DNA of 64,000 nucleotides. Origin: Heterotrichella gracilis. Taxonomy: Eukaryota; Sar; Xanthophyceae; Tribonematales; Xanthonemataceae. The stretch lies in assembly GCA_032358255.1 (NCBI GenBank), contig JAULBX010026274.1, positions 62,001 through 126,000 of the forward strand. The letters are read 5' to 3'. Below, piece by piece: positions 34,960-47,178 of the stretch (position 1 is the first letter of the stretch; every line of letters begins with the position of its first letter). The notes below the pieces were generated by a model. That model made no database searches, was not told the DNA's origin, and saw nothing but the letters and a program-made list of their open reading frames with translations. The translations under genes were made by a program, and so were the position numbers.

Positions 34960-37497
34960 ATGAGTGCTGGGGCGGCCGGGGCTCCTTCTGGTTGCTTTCG
35001 GGGCAGAGAGCTGTCGAAACAGAATGCAACGCCTGCCCATCGCAGTTTGGTTTACAGGCACCCAGCTCGAACAGCGTCAAAGCACAAGACGCCATGTTCA
35101 GCCTTGATGGTCCCGGTGGCGCCTGCACACAAGGAAGTGCCAGCCTCTGCAGAAGCTGCCACAGGCAAGGCCCTAGCAATGGCATGCACGCTCATCCTCC
35201 CTTTCGCGGTTCAAAGTCCAGCAGTCACCGCAGCAGAAATGCCCTACACCTCGGTAGCTGCATCAGAAGCAACCAGTCGCACAGTTCAGGTCCAGCGTGA
35301 CTATCTTGAGGACATTGTGCAGCAAGCGTTGCGCAGCAGGTACGTGACTCTGCTGGTCATATGCATGCATATGACCGTCGGCCTTGCTGACACCCCCCAC
35401 AGTGGCTCATGATGCTGCTCCTGTTGTGGGCTGACTGTACTGGTGAAGATGGTTGGTTTTAACAGCATAGACACTGGACCCAGGTGTAGGTTAATTTACA
35501 GGGCAAACCTATCTGTGTTGCAGGCTACAAGGCTGCAGCGACGAGGAGATTGTGGGGCTCATACAGGAGCTGCTTGGGACCGGCCAGCTGTCAGCCCCGT
35601 GCATCGTGCAGCAGCGCAGCGCAGCCCACACAAGAGCCTCGACAACCCCACCGCCACCCTCCACCCCACCAGCCGCAGTCCGGGGCGCCCCGCCTGCACT
35701 GGCGCGCCGCCCAGATGCCGGCGAGGCGCGCTTCGAGTCGCCTGCACAACCATTGCAGCGTGAGAATGATGCAAGTGCCCAGACCTCTCAGCGTGAGAGG
35801 GTCCAACTTCCGAAGCCAGCGGCTGACCCGCCAGCAGCGCCAGCGCCGCCTGCACCACAACCATCCCCTCCCCAAGCACCATCATCGGCCCAGGCACCAG
35901 CAGACCCTGCAGCTGCATCTGAAGATGCCGACTGGTTTGCCCAAGTACAGCAGACACTAGCACAGGGTACGCCAAGCACATTGCGATGGAACACTTCAGC
36001 ACTGCGCGCCACACCTGCACAAAGGCATGCCTTTGATCTGTTTCACTGGCCCCCATGTGTTGCTTCAACAATTCTGGCGTGCCAAGGCAGTTGCTCCACA
36101 ATCATACTGTGCGGTGCAGTGTTGGAGCGGGTAGATGACCTTGACATCCAGGCACGGCTAGAATCATCCCAGCAAGCCCTCGCAAATGTGGTACGCACCA
36201 AATCATCCTGACTTTGCAACCTAGTCCCACCCCACGAGGCAGATGGGCATGCCATCGTGCTGCCACAGCCTTGCCTTCCTGCACTTATACTCTTCACTTT
36301 GCCTACACACTGATTCCCAGCCTTGCCTTCCTGCACTTATACTCTGACTTTGCCTGCACACTGCATCCTCAGGAATGCTGATGTCAATAGATGTGCTAAT
36401 TTGTCTTCCTACAGCTACATTCGTCACTTTGCCTATACAGAAAGTGCTGATGCCAACAACTGTGCTGATTTGTCCCCCAGGTTGGCGACTCTTTGGAGGA
36501 TATCAAGGTGCCTTGGCCGGCAGTAGCCGCAGTCGCGGGGGCAGGCGCCTTGGCGGTGGCAGGGACCCGGGCCATACAGCTACTGTCTGGGCCAAAGGAT
36601 GAGCAGGGTGCATCGGCGCAGCAGGACGCCACAGACGCACCTTCGAATGGGACAGGTGCACCTCCTGGAGTCCCCAAAGCAGCTCTTGAAGTCCCCAACG
36701 CAGCTCCTCGTGGTGCCCTTACTCCCCAGCAAGCGCAGGGCGTGAGCGAGACCCCTATGCAACAAGGGATGCAGCCGCCACCAAATGCCCCGCCACCGCC
36801 CCCCACATTCCCGGCCACCCCCGCCGGGACCCGCGCGCCACCCCAGGCGGCAGCGCATTCCCCCTCCAGCGGCAAAGCCCCGCCGCGGCAAACCGGCAGC
36901 CCTGTACCCGGTGTCCTGTGGGTGAGGAAGGAGCAGGCAGCGCCAGTGGCCACGCCAGGCAGCAGCAGTCACGAGGGAACTCCAGCAGCTGGGCAGGCGC
37001 CACTTGGACCTGCATCTTTTGGGTCTGAACCTGGGCAGCTAGTACAACAGCAAGCGGGTGGTGGGGCCGGTGTCATTTGGAAGCGCAAGGAGCCGACCAA
37101 AGCACCAAGCATACCCCCTCCTGCTGCTGCTGCTGCTGGTGATGCTGCTGGAGTGATCAGAGGCGATCCCGAGAATGGCGTGGGGCAGCCTGCTGTTGGG
37201 CAATTGCCGGAGCAGCAAGGGACCGATGGGCAGGGGGTCAGGCAATTGCCGGAGGAGCAGGCGCCTGATCAGCAGGCAAGCCAAGCGCCACCCGCACAGG
37301 GCATGCAGGGCATGGGAGGCAGCAGCCGGATCAACAGGAGGGTGAATGCTGGCATTGTGCTGGACAGTTTTGACGACGGGTTGATAGGCAGATTTGCCGT
37401 GGGAGTCTCCGCAAGCCGCGTGTCTCATCGGCGCAGCACTTTACTGCGGCACAGGCACACTTTTGTGCAAGATGTCTTACAGCACAACTGCGAATAA
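34960..37497 (+). CDS. Pro/Ala/Gln-rich, probably plastid-targeted protein of unknown function
   Basis: Not recognised. Exons: 34960-35339, 35524-35966, 36120-36190, 36481-37497; 636 residues, phases exact. The first about 70 residues are basic and Ser/Ala/His-rich, followed by a hydrophobic stretch ending in an A-x-A-like site (MACTLILPFAVQSPAVTAAE). That order resembles a bipartite thylakoid-lumen leader. A short helical segment follows (YLEDIVQQALRSR, CSDEEIVGLIQELLGTG). Then come a long Pro/Ala-rich disordered region, a second helical piece (VDDLDIQARLESSQQALANV), and a hydrophobic stretch (VPWPAVAAVAGAGALAVAG). The C-terminus has two V-x-W-x-R/K-K-E repeats (GVLWVRKEQ, GVIWKRKEP). The repeats and membrane-like stretch suggest a scaffold at a membrane; this is inference. 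Confidence 0.7.
36376..36414 (+). repeat. Echo of a 3' splice site
   Basis: TGCTGATGTCAATAGATGTGCTAATTTGTCTTCCTACAG resembles 36445-36480, which ends at the real acceptor of the last exon (TGCTGATG.CAA, TGTGCT.ATTTGTC, CAG). A separate duplication of TTGCCTTCCTGCACTTATACTCT lies just upstream (near 36274 and 36324). Confidence 0.75.
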
Positions 37498-38530
37498 GCG
37501 CAGTTTATGGCTGATGAGAATTTGGCGTTTTTTTTTAGTATGTGGGCACTCAGTCTCCTGTGCGTCGGGCGCTTGTCAGTGCACCTAGTGTAGAATTTCA
37601 AGTGTTTTTGTAAGGGTGATGTTTAAATTAGTTACGTAGGATAGCTGCAAAGCCTCAATATTGTGTGTCTGATCTGTGGTTGGTGTTTGCGTGATCCACG
37701 TTTGCTGGCAGCCACCATGCATGCTGTCGCATAGCCTATCAGCTGGAATGGCAAATCGTTTTGTGATGTATTTCAATCAATTTTTCCAAGCAACATTAAT
37801 GTGTACTTCAAGCAGTTTTCTGGGCAACGTTAGACGAGATGTAGACGCAGTGCCCGGTTCTAGGATTTCCTTTTCAAAGGTGTGAACAACTTGGTTGCTG
37901 AGAACTGTGACAGCCAAAAACACTGTAAAATGGGTGATGTGTGAGGTGTTGGGCGCGTTCCGCATTGCCTCTGGTGTCCGGGCTTGTATCCCAGCGTGGA
38001 TTTGTAACCAGGATGCGTTCAACCCTCCCCTAAGTTGGCTCCAACTCCGGTACGCATCATGCGGCCAGTGACTGATATAGATGTTGTACAAAAACATCGA
38101 TGTTTTTAGTCTATTGAGATCTCACACAGTACCCAGTGTGCATTGCTGCTTGATGTTTGGGAATATGAGCGTGGCCTAACTCTAGGATACCAAGCATGAA
38201 GCATGCCATGAAAGTTTCCCTGAACCCTAAACCCTAAACCCGAATTCAAAATACCCAAAACATGTTTATAAGGGCTACTGCTACCTCTCCGGCAACAACC
38301 TGGACCTGACGACCGTGTTACCTACACTGTGACCTTGGTGTAGTGTTAATCTGACCAAGCTGGTGTTGGGCATCGCTTTCGAAACCTTGACCCTCACAAT
38401 GCATGCATGCATGCATATGCAAACCCGGTGACAGTTGCTCGCCTTTGACAGTACCAAGGACCAGACTATTTCACTCGCTCCTTGTCCGCTTGAAACCAAA
38501 GGCGCCCGCGTGCAGCTTACTTCTCCAGCC
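37498..38530. other. Intergenic region with short telomeric repeat
   Basis: 3' UTR of the upstream gene (TGTAA near 37608) and promoter of the kinase. CCCTAAACCCTAAACCC at 38226-38241 and a GCATGCATGCATGCATATGC palindrome near 38401 are the only notable structures. Confidence 0.55.
38224..38241. repeat. Telomere-type repeat upstream of kinase gene
   Basis: Two and a half CCCTAAA units, about 290 bases before the kinase start codon. Confidence 0.85.
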
Positions 38531-40612
38531 ATGGATACAGCGCTGGAGTGGTGGGACAGTTTGAACGCATGTATAGAGACCGTCACGGCGTGTAGCAGCT
38601 TGTCCCTTCATTACTGCATACCTGGCTTTGGGGGAGAGCTGATAAACATCGAGGACAGGAAGTTCCGCATTGTCAAGCTGGTAGGGAAACATGCCATTGT
38701 CCAGCACCTGCCCATGATGTGACACAGGGGCACCTGCTCTTAGTCGACGTGGTCATACACTGGACTTTAGCAAGGTAAACAATGCTTGCACAGGGCTCTG
38801 AATGTGCTCTCCATTTTGCAGTTGGGTGAGGGTGGATACTCCTTTGTGTACCTTGTGCGGGAAGTGTCCACTGCAGAGCACCGCCAGGTGTCGAAGCGGC
38901 ACTATGCCCTCAAAAAGGTGGGATCAGCTGCAAATAGCTTACCAACCGACCAGTAGTTCCTAGCATAGACACCTGTCCAGCTAAGTGGCAAATCCCTTGC
39001 AGGTTCTTGCCGCATCTGGGGAGCAGGTGTTGCTTGCCACCAAGGAGATAGAGGTGATGAGGCAGTTGAACCACAAAAACCTCTTGCCCCTCCTGGCCTC
39101 CTGCAGCACGCCCACGCACCAGGACGGCTCACTTAAGTACACTGTGTACATGCTGTTCCCCCTCTACGAGGGAGGCACTCTCGTGGACGAGCTTGAGCGG
39201 CGCCACAAAGCCAACACCACGTTCTCCACCAAGGAAATACTCGAGATTTTCATCCAGGCAAGTGCACTAAGCTGACCCTGTTTGTGTGCGCGACCAGTTG
39301 CAAAGTCGTGTCTTGAACCAGCTTGGATTGCTCTGGGCGCAGGTGTGCCTGGGAGTGCAGGCGATGCACCAGCAGCACCCGCCACTGGCACACAGGGACA
39401 TCAAACCACACAACGTGTTGCTGCAGCCAGTGGAGCCAAGAACGCCAGGTGGCCATGGGCAGCGGTTTGAGTATTCCAGCCTGAGCCAGGATGGGGAGCA
39501 CAGCACAACCCCTGGGAGCCTTTTTGAGGACAACGGGTTCAGCTCACATGCTGTGCTGATGGATTTCGGCAGCACGCGGCCGGCCAGGGTGGAAATCAAC
39601 AACCGCATGGAGGCCTTGCGGTTACAGGAAGATGCCGAGGTGAGGCAACATGCTAGAATCTGCCTTACAGACCACAGATCAACCAGTTGCAGCATTTAGT
39701 TTCTTATCACATGTGAATTATCGATGAGCCGTGATACATGACCCATAACCTGGAGTGGTTCATTGCTGCAGGCACATTGCACGGCGCCTTACCGTGCACC
39801 GGAGCTCTTTGACGTGCCATCAAATTGTACCATTGATGAGCGGATTGACATCTGGTCATTGGGCTGCACACTGTAAGTTCTAGTGCCAGGGCAGCGGTTT
39901 GCACTGCATGTGATTTTCAACAGTTAACATCACATGTTTTTTATAATTATTTTCAACTTTTAACATCTTGGTACGTGCAACCGTGTGTTGAATGAAATTA
40001 GATGATGTCCTGTATTGCTGCAGGTATTTCCTAATGTATGGCATGTCTCCTTTTGAGAAAGTGCTGAGCGAAGCTGGTGGGAGCCTGGCGTTGGCAATTG
40101 TCAAGTACGAAATATCAGTGTTATGCAAACCTGCTTGCAATGCTGGTGCTGGTGTACTTTGCAAAACGTTAATTATGCCTCAGCCAGTGGGGCAATTAAC
40201 TGTGGGCAATCGAATTTATTGAGAATTAATGCCACGGCAGTTGACACTCGTGAAGCACCGCATTTGCCTGCCATCAGTCAGCATTTCCCAGCAATGGCTG
40301 TCTCAGTTACGCCAAGTTACTGACAATGATCTCTCACCCTCGTAACCTTGCATTTTAACGGCACTGCTTTGCCATAGCTGCAAACCCTTCATTTCCAGCA
40401 TGATTGCCTCGACTCCATTATCGAGAGAAGCAACCTTGTGCCAACTAGCTTGCCTGTGCTGCAGTGGGAAGATCAGCTGGCCATCACGTGACCACCACCC
40501 GACAGAGCTACGGCAACTGGTTGAGCTGTGTATGAACGTTGATCCTCAGACACGGCCATTCATTGAGGACGTGATTGTCCAAGTCCGGCTGTTGCGGCAA
40601 CAATTTGGATGA
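38531..40612 (+). CDS. STK16: STK16 (NAK/MPSK1) family serine/threonine kinase
   Basis: Kinase of the NAK group, which acts at Golgi and membrane traffic in animals. Exons: 38531-38680, 38822-38917, 39003-39257, 39343-39639, 39772-39872, 40024-40104, 40465-40612; 375 residues, phases exact. Motifs in order: glycine loop LGEGGYSFVYLV, HYALKK with the ATP-binding Lys, AHRDIKPHN (HRD Asp), VLMDFGS (DFG), APYRAPELF (APE), DERIDIWSLGCTLY, and the late NVDPQTRPFIEDV. The AYRAPELF, DER.D.WSLGC and DFGS forms are typical of STK16. The insert between HRD and DFG is longer than in human STK16 and Ser/Gly-rich. Animal and plant homologues begin M-G-C/H and are acylated; this start (MDTALEWW) lacks Gly2, so another start exon may exist. 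The intron at 39258 begins GC, not GT. Confidence 0.92.
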
Positions 40613-41370
40613 ACCAGAATCGCGCTCAAGCTGCGCTTTGGGTGGGATCTTACAGAGGTCATTTTGTTGCTCCGTTATGGCTGTAATGCTGGCAGTATGT
40701 CAGTGAGGGGCATCTCCTGACAGGGGTGTGGAGCACTGGTGAAGTCAAGTGCGGGTTGCAGTGCAATGCTCCATTGACTCGTGCAAAGCCGATTAATTAT
40801 TTACGCAACATTTTGTGCTGGATATTTACCTTGCTATTGTTAGAATCTGATTATGCGGTGCTTTGTTCCCAACATGTAGATGTTTGTTGCCCCTTTGCCT
40901 TATCGCAGACTCGAACTTGAGGCCTCGGTTCCAGCATTTTGCTTGAATTTGTTGTGAAATCTTGAGTACTGAACAGGACCCTGCCTTCCCCTTTTCCGTT
41001 TCGTTTCCTGGCCACCTTGCCCAGCATGCGCAGCACAATTGCCCCCACTGTTGGCAAGAGCTTATCAAATAAACGTGTGCTCTCACGTCCAGTGCCGTGT
41101 GTTGACGGTTTATTGTTGTTCGGGTTTCTCAAAACTACCACTTCTGTTTAACCTGTGCTCTAGCACCCAGACGCAAAGATCGATTGTATGCATGCACATA
41201 TGCATGCATTGCCAGTTGGCAAAGTCGCCCAAGCAGGCTTCAATACTGAGCGCTGACCTATCTTTGTCAAGGCAGCCACTTACCAGTCAACTGCATGCTT
41301 GCAATGTAAACGTGGCCTGCACGTAGCGTTTTCTAGCAGGCAAACACTTGAGCCACAGTAGCCAACAGAT
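40613..41370. other. Intergenic region between kinase and PIF1 genes
   Basis: 3' UTR of the kinase (TGTAA near 40682) and promoter of PIF1. A GCATGC palindrome pair flanks ACATAT near 41188. No coding evidence. Confidence 0.55.
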
Positions 41371-44300
41371 ATGGACAAATCGAGGACAAGAAAGGCGACA
41401 GACCAGGAGGGCGGTGGCGAGCGTGCTTCCAAAAAGCAGAAAAATGGTAACATGGCTTTCAACCAAACACGTGCTCTGTGCACTTCCGTTGGTTCGCTGG
41501 CCTCCTATTCAAATTCAATACCACTCATTTTTGAGTGCTACCTTTCTCTGCAGCCGTCGTAGATTTGACCCTGTCAGACGATGACGAAGACATCTCTGCG
41601 TACAGGTACTTAACTAGACGTTCTTTCTGTGTAAGGGCGTGTGGGCAGCTTGTTGTCGCACTGGGGTGACTTACCCCCAAAACCCACACAATGCCACGGT
41701 ATGCTGTGCACCCTGTAGGGATGTTCCTGTGAAGGGTGAGACCCAACCCTCGTCGTTTCCCGGCGCGCTGTTTGGGGGTGGCGGCCCTGCACCAAGCGCA
41801 GCACAGCATCTGAACTCCTTCTCAGCGCAGCACCTCCCCCCTCAGCGCCACACCTACCCACCAGCACAGCACCAGCCCAACCCGGGAGCAAAGCCGTTCT
41901 GGCGCATATTCAACGCACCCCCTGGTCACGCCTCGGCCCTCGCTGTTGCTCCCCTGGCCCACACCCTGCCAGATCGCCAGACTTCCCTCCCTCCCCAGTT
42001 CAACTCCAGTGCCTCCCCTGGCATACACACGGTTGCCATGTTGGCAGCAGCTGCAGCAGCGACTGGAGGAAACCCACATGGGGACCAGGGACTGCAGCAA
42101 GAAGAGGCAGGCGTCAGTGATGTCCCACCAGTTCCGCCAGAAGAAAAGTACGCCAGTTTCAGTCCTGAGCAGAAGAAAGCACTGGAGTTTGCAATCAAGG
42201 GGTACAACTTGTTCATAACAGGTGGGGTATGCACCTGCATGTTGGCCTATATTGACTCCCATAGGTCCAGCATTGCCTTGCATCCATCCTGTAGTCTCCT
42301 CCCGTGCTCTGAATCCCACCAAATTCAGCATTTTTCTATAAGTAATGGCTTAGACTGACGTCGATCAGGGTAGATCAGTACATGGAGGATCTGCATCCAT
42401 GCAAATGGCCGACAGCAAGTGCCAATGCACCTATGCTCTCCCCCCGCACTGCTTGCAATCTACCCTTGCATGCCATTGAGGGATATTGTCTCCCACTCGT
42501 GCATTGAGCCGGGGTGGCTTGAATCCGTGAATAATTGGTATTATTCCGCTTATAGCAAGTGGGTAGAGTGTAATCGGGTGTGCAATGGACAGGTAGCGCG
42601 GGGGTGGGCAAGAGCTACCTGGTGGACTCAATTGTGGAGGAGCTGAGATCCCGCGGCAAGTACATCGCCATCACAGCCTCAACTGGGGCCGCAGCAGTGC
42701 AGATCAGCGGCCAGACCATACACTCGTTTGGTGGCATCGGAAAGGTGGGACGGTACCTTGCCTGGGCTGATGTTGACAATGGAGGGTGCATTTCATCCAT
42801 GGGTTGCATCGTTGTCTTGTGCCACCAGCCACATACCTGGTATGCCAATGTAATGACCGCAATGGCAATGGGCGGTGGTATTAGAGTTGTTTGGGGTGGC
42901 CGGGATGAGCAGGGCATCCTGGTACCTGAGCACCAGTGCGCATCCTTTTGAGTGCATGATTTTTTGTCAATTGCTGCAGTGCACTACCTGCCCTGCCCTG
43001 ACAGGTCTTAAAGGGGTTTAATACAACGAGGAGAGGTGGGATGTTGGCCTGAAGCATAAAAACATGCCCCCTTTGGTGAGAAGTCATACAGTGTTGGCCT
43101 CTGTAAAACCATAAAAAAAATAAAAAATCTTTACAAATTTAATGGAAGCTTTACATGTATATATATAAATATGTGAAGCATAAAAAACGTGCTCCCCACA
43201 TCTTCAGGGAGAGGAGACCAAGGAGGTGTTGGCTCGGAGTGCATTCTCCAACGAGCGTGTGCAAAAGCGGTGGGCCATGTGCGACACCCTCCTGGTGGAT
43301 GAGGTGTCCATGATTGATGCAGAGCTGTTTGACAAGGTAGGACCTCCACATCTGCCGAGGACCTCGGGAATGTGCTGCCTTGGGATCGGTTAGTGGCAAG
43401 TGGTAGCACGCAACAGTGTGGTGGTATAATTCTGGACAAAGAGTGCATTGTATGAGATGCTCTCGCCCATCTGGCCACGGTGTGGTCACATATAATTGGT
43501 GTGACTGCTGCAATCGCCCTGTGAAAATGCCTCCTAGTGAATTACTTGCATGTGTTCCAGCATTTCCAGCCAGAACAGCATTTTGCCCCATTTCCCTGTC
43601 GCCAGCCAAATCCTGTCCTGGCATTGCTTAGATCAAGTATGCACCGGCGTTATAGCTAAAATTGCACATACTTACACACAAAGGCAGTTGAAAGTACTTG
43701 GATTGGATTAATATAAGTTGAACTTCAATCGACAATCCCATTTATTCCCCCCGCTATCATAGTTGAACTATGTGGCGAGTGTGTGCCAAGGCATATTGGC
43801 GGGGTCCAACAAGGCGGCGCACCAGTTTAACCATAACAAAATTTATTCTGGCTACCATCAACCTGATATTGCATTTGAGATTCCCTTCTGAATTCTGAAA
43901 AAGTGGTCGATTTTCCACTTCCCCTGCGCTGACCTGTGTAGCTTAACCATGCCCTGTTCAATACCGTAGCTGGACTACGTTGCGCGTGTGTGCCGGGGCA
44001 CGTTAGCTGGGACCAACGAGGCGGCGCACCAGTTCATCCCCCATCCAAAACCCTTCGGGGGCATTCAGCTGCTGGCGGTGGGCGACTTCTTCCAGCTGCC
44101 TCCTGTTGCAAAGGGCCAAACTATTCGGTGGGTCCTGCCACAGGCTTGTGAGTCAGCCATGTGCCATCCAGCCTGATGGCCAGTTGGGCTTGCATCCTAT
44201 GCATGCCAGTCAGTAGTTCTTGCAGCTGGTGTGGTCATCACACAGTCTGACGGGAGCTGGTCTTGCATGCATCGCTGTGCCAGCCAACTTGTGGACATGC

Positions 44301-46854
44301 GTGAAGCTTGCAAGGCTTGTTGGGGCCAGGCCCTGCATCTGCAATGTTGGCGCTTTGCCGCATGTTTGCCCCATGTGGGAGGGCAAAAGGAGGAGCTTTA
44401 CCGCAAAGGGCGCTGGCTCCATCGCAGCAAGGGTCTTGGAAGAGTTTTCTGTGCAGGTCGTGCTCTTAAGCCTTCAGGCTTGATAATTGGGTATATTGCT
44501 CTGCAGGTATGCATTTGAGGCGGACTCCTGGTCAGACTGCAACCTCATCCCGATCGAGCTGAACAAGGTGTTCCGGCAGAGCGACCAGGTCTTCATCGAC
44601 ATGCTGCAGCAGATCCGGAGGGGCGAGGTCACCCCGGATGCCCTGCGCATCCTCAACAGTATACGGAGGTGCGTTTACCCTTGGGTAGGGTTTAAGCTGC
44701 CTGGGCACAGCACACCCGAGTAGGCAGTACAGTGTAATGCACACCTCAGCTGCACAAAGGTGATGCTTGCAGGCGTGGATGCACAGCTTGCAAAAATACT
44801 GCAGCCGCTTCTTGCTGTCGTCTTTTACGGGTTCCAAGTACATGGATGTTGCAGGTAATGTGCATCGATAAATGGTCAATGCAAGCCGTGCACCTCTGCC
44901 CTACACATTGCGCTGCCAGGTGTCAACCTTGTATACACCTGGTGTCAATATTATTGTTTGTTTTCCTGCCAGGCCCCTTCCCGAGGAGGATGGCATCCTA
45001 CCCACCCAGCTGTACCCCCTCAGGGGTAACGTGGATGAGGAAAACAAGAGCCATTTCCGCAAGCTGGACACCGAACACCTCACGTACTACTCGGAGGACG
45101 CTGGGCCCCAGAGCTACCAGCAAATGCTTGACCGCAACGTGCAGGCTGCCAGGTGAGGTAATTGGGGTTTGGCCACCAAATCGCAGTGAGGCAGGGGCAG
45201 TGCAGGCTGCGTTGCTGTTGTGGTGCAACAATCATGAACCCTAGACTCAGAACCCTAAACCCTACCTCCACCTTGCTTTCGCCACAATGGTTTTGGAGTA
45301 GCTCAAAACCATGCACAGTTTACTTGAGTGCTCCACATGCGCTCACATGGCCCCATGGTGCCACTTGGCGCAGGGTGGTGGAGCTAAAGGTTGGCGCACA
45401 GGTGATGCTGCTGACAAATCTGGATTTCGGTGCCAAGCTGGTCAACGGGTCCCGGGGAGTGGTGGTCGGGTATGCCACCTTCAAGGAGTACGAGAACCAG
45501 AACGCAATGTTGTCCAAACAGGTGCGCCCCTGCACACCCATCCGTTGCCCCTGCCTCCCCCTGCGTGACCAAGTACAATAAACAAGTGAGTACGAAAGTT
45601 TGGATATTAATACCCTTGGCGTGACCCCATGAAGGGACCGTGCTGAGGTGCCTGCAGATTTACCTGCAGAAGGGGCGCCCAGCGCTGTACATGTATGCCT
45701 GCTACGCCCCACTGTCTGGGCCATGGCCTTCGGGTTGGAACAGGTTTTTATTCCAGGCTCGGCTCAATGGTTCAGAGCCATGCTGGTCGCTTAAAACCCT
45801 GTTGCAGATAGTTTTTCCCCTACCTCAAAAACATAAATGCAGACATTTACTATGTCCTCCCATTGCAGCGTGACCCCATGAAGGAAGCTGCTGCCAGGTG
45901 GCTCCAGGACCAGCGGGTGCACAAGCTGCCACTGGTCAAGTTCTCGACCTGCGAGCGCATCATCGGCCCCAACCGGTGGGAACTGAAGATGGACGGGGGC
46001 CGCACAGTGGTCACCCGGGTGCAGATGCCCCTGGCGCTGGCTTGGGCCCTGACGATACACAAATGCCAAGGTGGGTGGGGGTACATGTCTTCCACTAGTT
46101 TTGTTACCAAAAACTGTGTGGTGATCATACAAGTGGCAAGGTGGGTAGGGGCACATTTCCTGTGCGAAGGGTGTGGGTTAGGTGCATGACCACCTGGTGT
46201 GACAAATTCACCGCTGGCGTGGCTATCAGTCCGATGGTACTATTCATCAAGTACCATCATGGATGGCAGCATGAATGATTTTGTTTCTTGGCGCGGTCTT
46301 GTGTCCCAACGTGGTTGTCAAATTGACAGGAAGGTAACACCCCTTGCTAACACTGCAGGCATGACGCTGGACCGCGTGCGCATGTCCCTGAAGAAGGTGT
46401 TTGCACCAGGCATGGCGTTTGTGGCGCTGTCACGCGGGAGGTCACTGGAGGGGATGCAGGTGGGGCTGGTTCAGGGTTCAGAACGAGGAGTTGTGAAATT
46501 ATTCCATGGTGTTTGTCTGTTTTCCTTTGACTCATCTGCTGGGTATGTTGCATGTAGTGGGGGAGCCATTCGTTGCTGCGCACAGGCTAGGCCTGTTGAC
46601 AATCACAGATACCTGTAGATATGTGTACTATGTGTAGGACGGTTCTGAATAGGTACAGACAGCCATTGGTATGCACACATGGTATTCTTGGGGGGGGGGA
46701 AGTGCCGCCGCAGTACTGTCATAGTACTGTGTTGTTACAGGTGGATGACTATGACGCGAGCAACATCAAGGCACACCCTCGCGTGGTGCAGTACTACAGG
46801 TCCCTGGACAACATGCGGCGCAGTGCGGAAGGTGTGCAACCTGATGTAATTTAG
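41371..46854 (+). CDS. PIF1: PIF1-family DNA helicase
   Basis: Superfamily 1B 5'-3' helicase acting on G-quadruplexes, telomeres, replication forks or mitochondrial DNA. Exons: 41371-41446, 41554-41605, 41719-42221, 42593-42744, 43208-43336, 43970-44127, 44507-44668, 44973-45152, 45374-45521, 45869-46070, 46359-46459, 46741-46854; 658 residues, phases exact. The N-terminus is basic (SKKQKN) followed by [12 protein letters not shown], a good SUMO-interacting motif, then a Pro/His/Gln-rich linker. Helicase motifs: [11 protein letters not shown] (Walker A), [32 protein letters not shown] (Walker B), [54 protein letters not shown] and [14 protein letters not shown]. All core motifs are intact. 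Two introns contain echoes of the next exon. Nuclear location is suggested by the N-terminus. Confidence 0.95.
43763..43832 (+). repeat. Echo (pseudo-exon) of PIF1 exon 6
   Basis: About 70 bases closely resemble the real exon start at 43970-44039 and follow a similar TCATAG/CCGTAG acceptor. Translated it reads [20 protein letters not shown] against [20 protein letters not shown], still open and with mostly conservative changes. Similarity stops after HQF and no donor follows, so it cannot replace the whole exon. Confidence 0.88.
45237..45265. repeat. Degenerate telomere-type repeat in PIF1 intron
   Basis: AACCCTAGACTCAGAACCCTAAACCCTA between the exons ending at 45152 and starting at 45374. 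Confidence 0.75.
45619..45635 (+). repeat. Echo of PIF1 exon 10 start
   Basis: GCGTGACCCCATGAAGG is identical to 45868-45884, the acceptor G and first bases of exon 10. The copy lacks a preceding AG acceptor. Confidence 0.8.
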
Positions 46855-47178
46855 CTAAAAGGGCTCCGAGGGATCACACATTGATATATGGAAGTCCTCC
46901 AGGTGTACATGAACTGGTATTTGAATCAAACATGGGCCTGCAAGTGGAGCTGGGTCATGTGCTTGTGCCATTGCAAGTGACATCTTGTCTGGTAAGTTTA
47001 GTTTGATGCATTCCGACAGCACAGGCAGCATTGCAACTATCAGCCATGCATGGGTGGCGGCAGCCATAGACTCAGGAAAGTCTGGGATTGATTAGCCCTG
47101 CATCATTGTTTGTCATGGATTTGGCTGTTAGGCGTCAATACCAGTTATGTTAGCGATTGTGCAACAACATGAATCCCC
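46855..47178. other. Short intergenic region
   Basis: 324 bases between PIF1 and the next plus-strand gene; nothing recognised. Confidence 0.5.

Noticed and set aside
45636-45770. Possible extra PIF1 exon reading [16 protein letters not shown]
   Set aside because: Phases at 45521 and 45869 already join exactly, the segment has no match to PIF1 motifs and no clear donor; it follows an exon echo and may itself be a copy.
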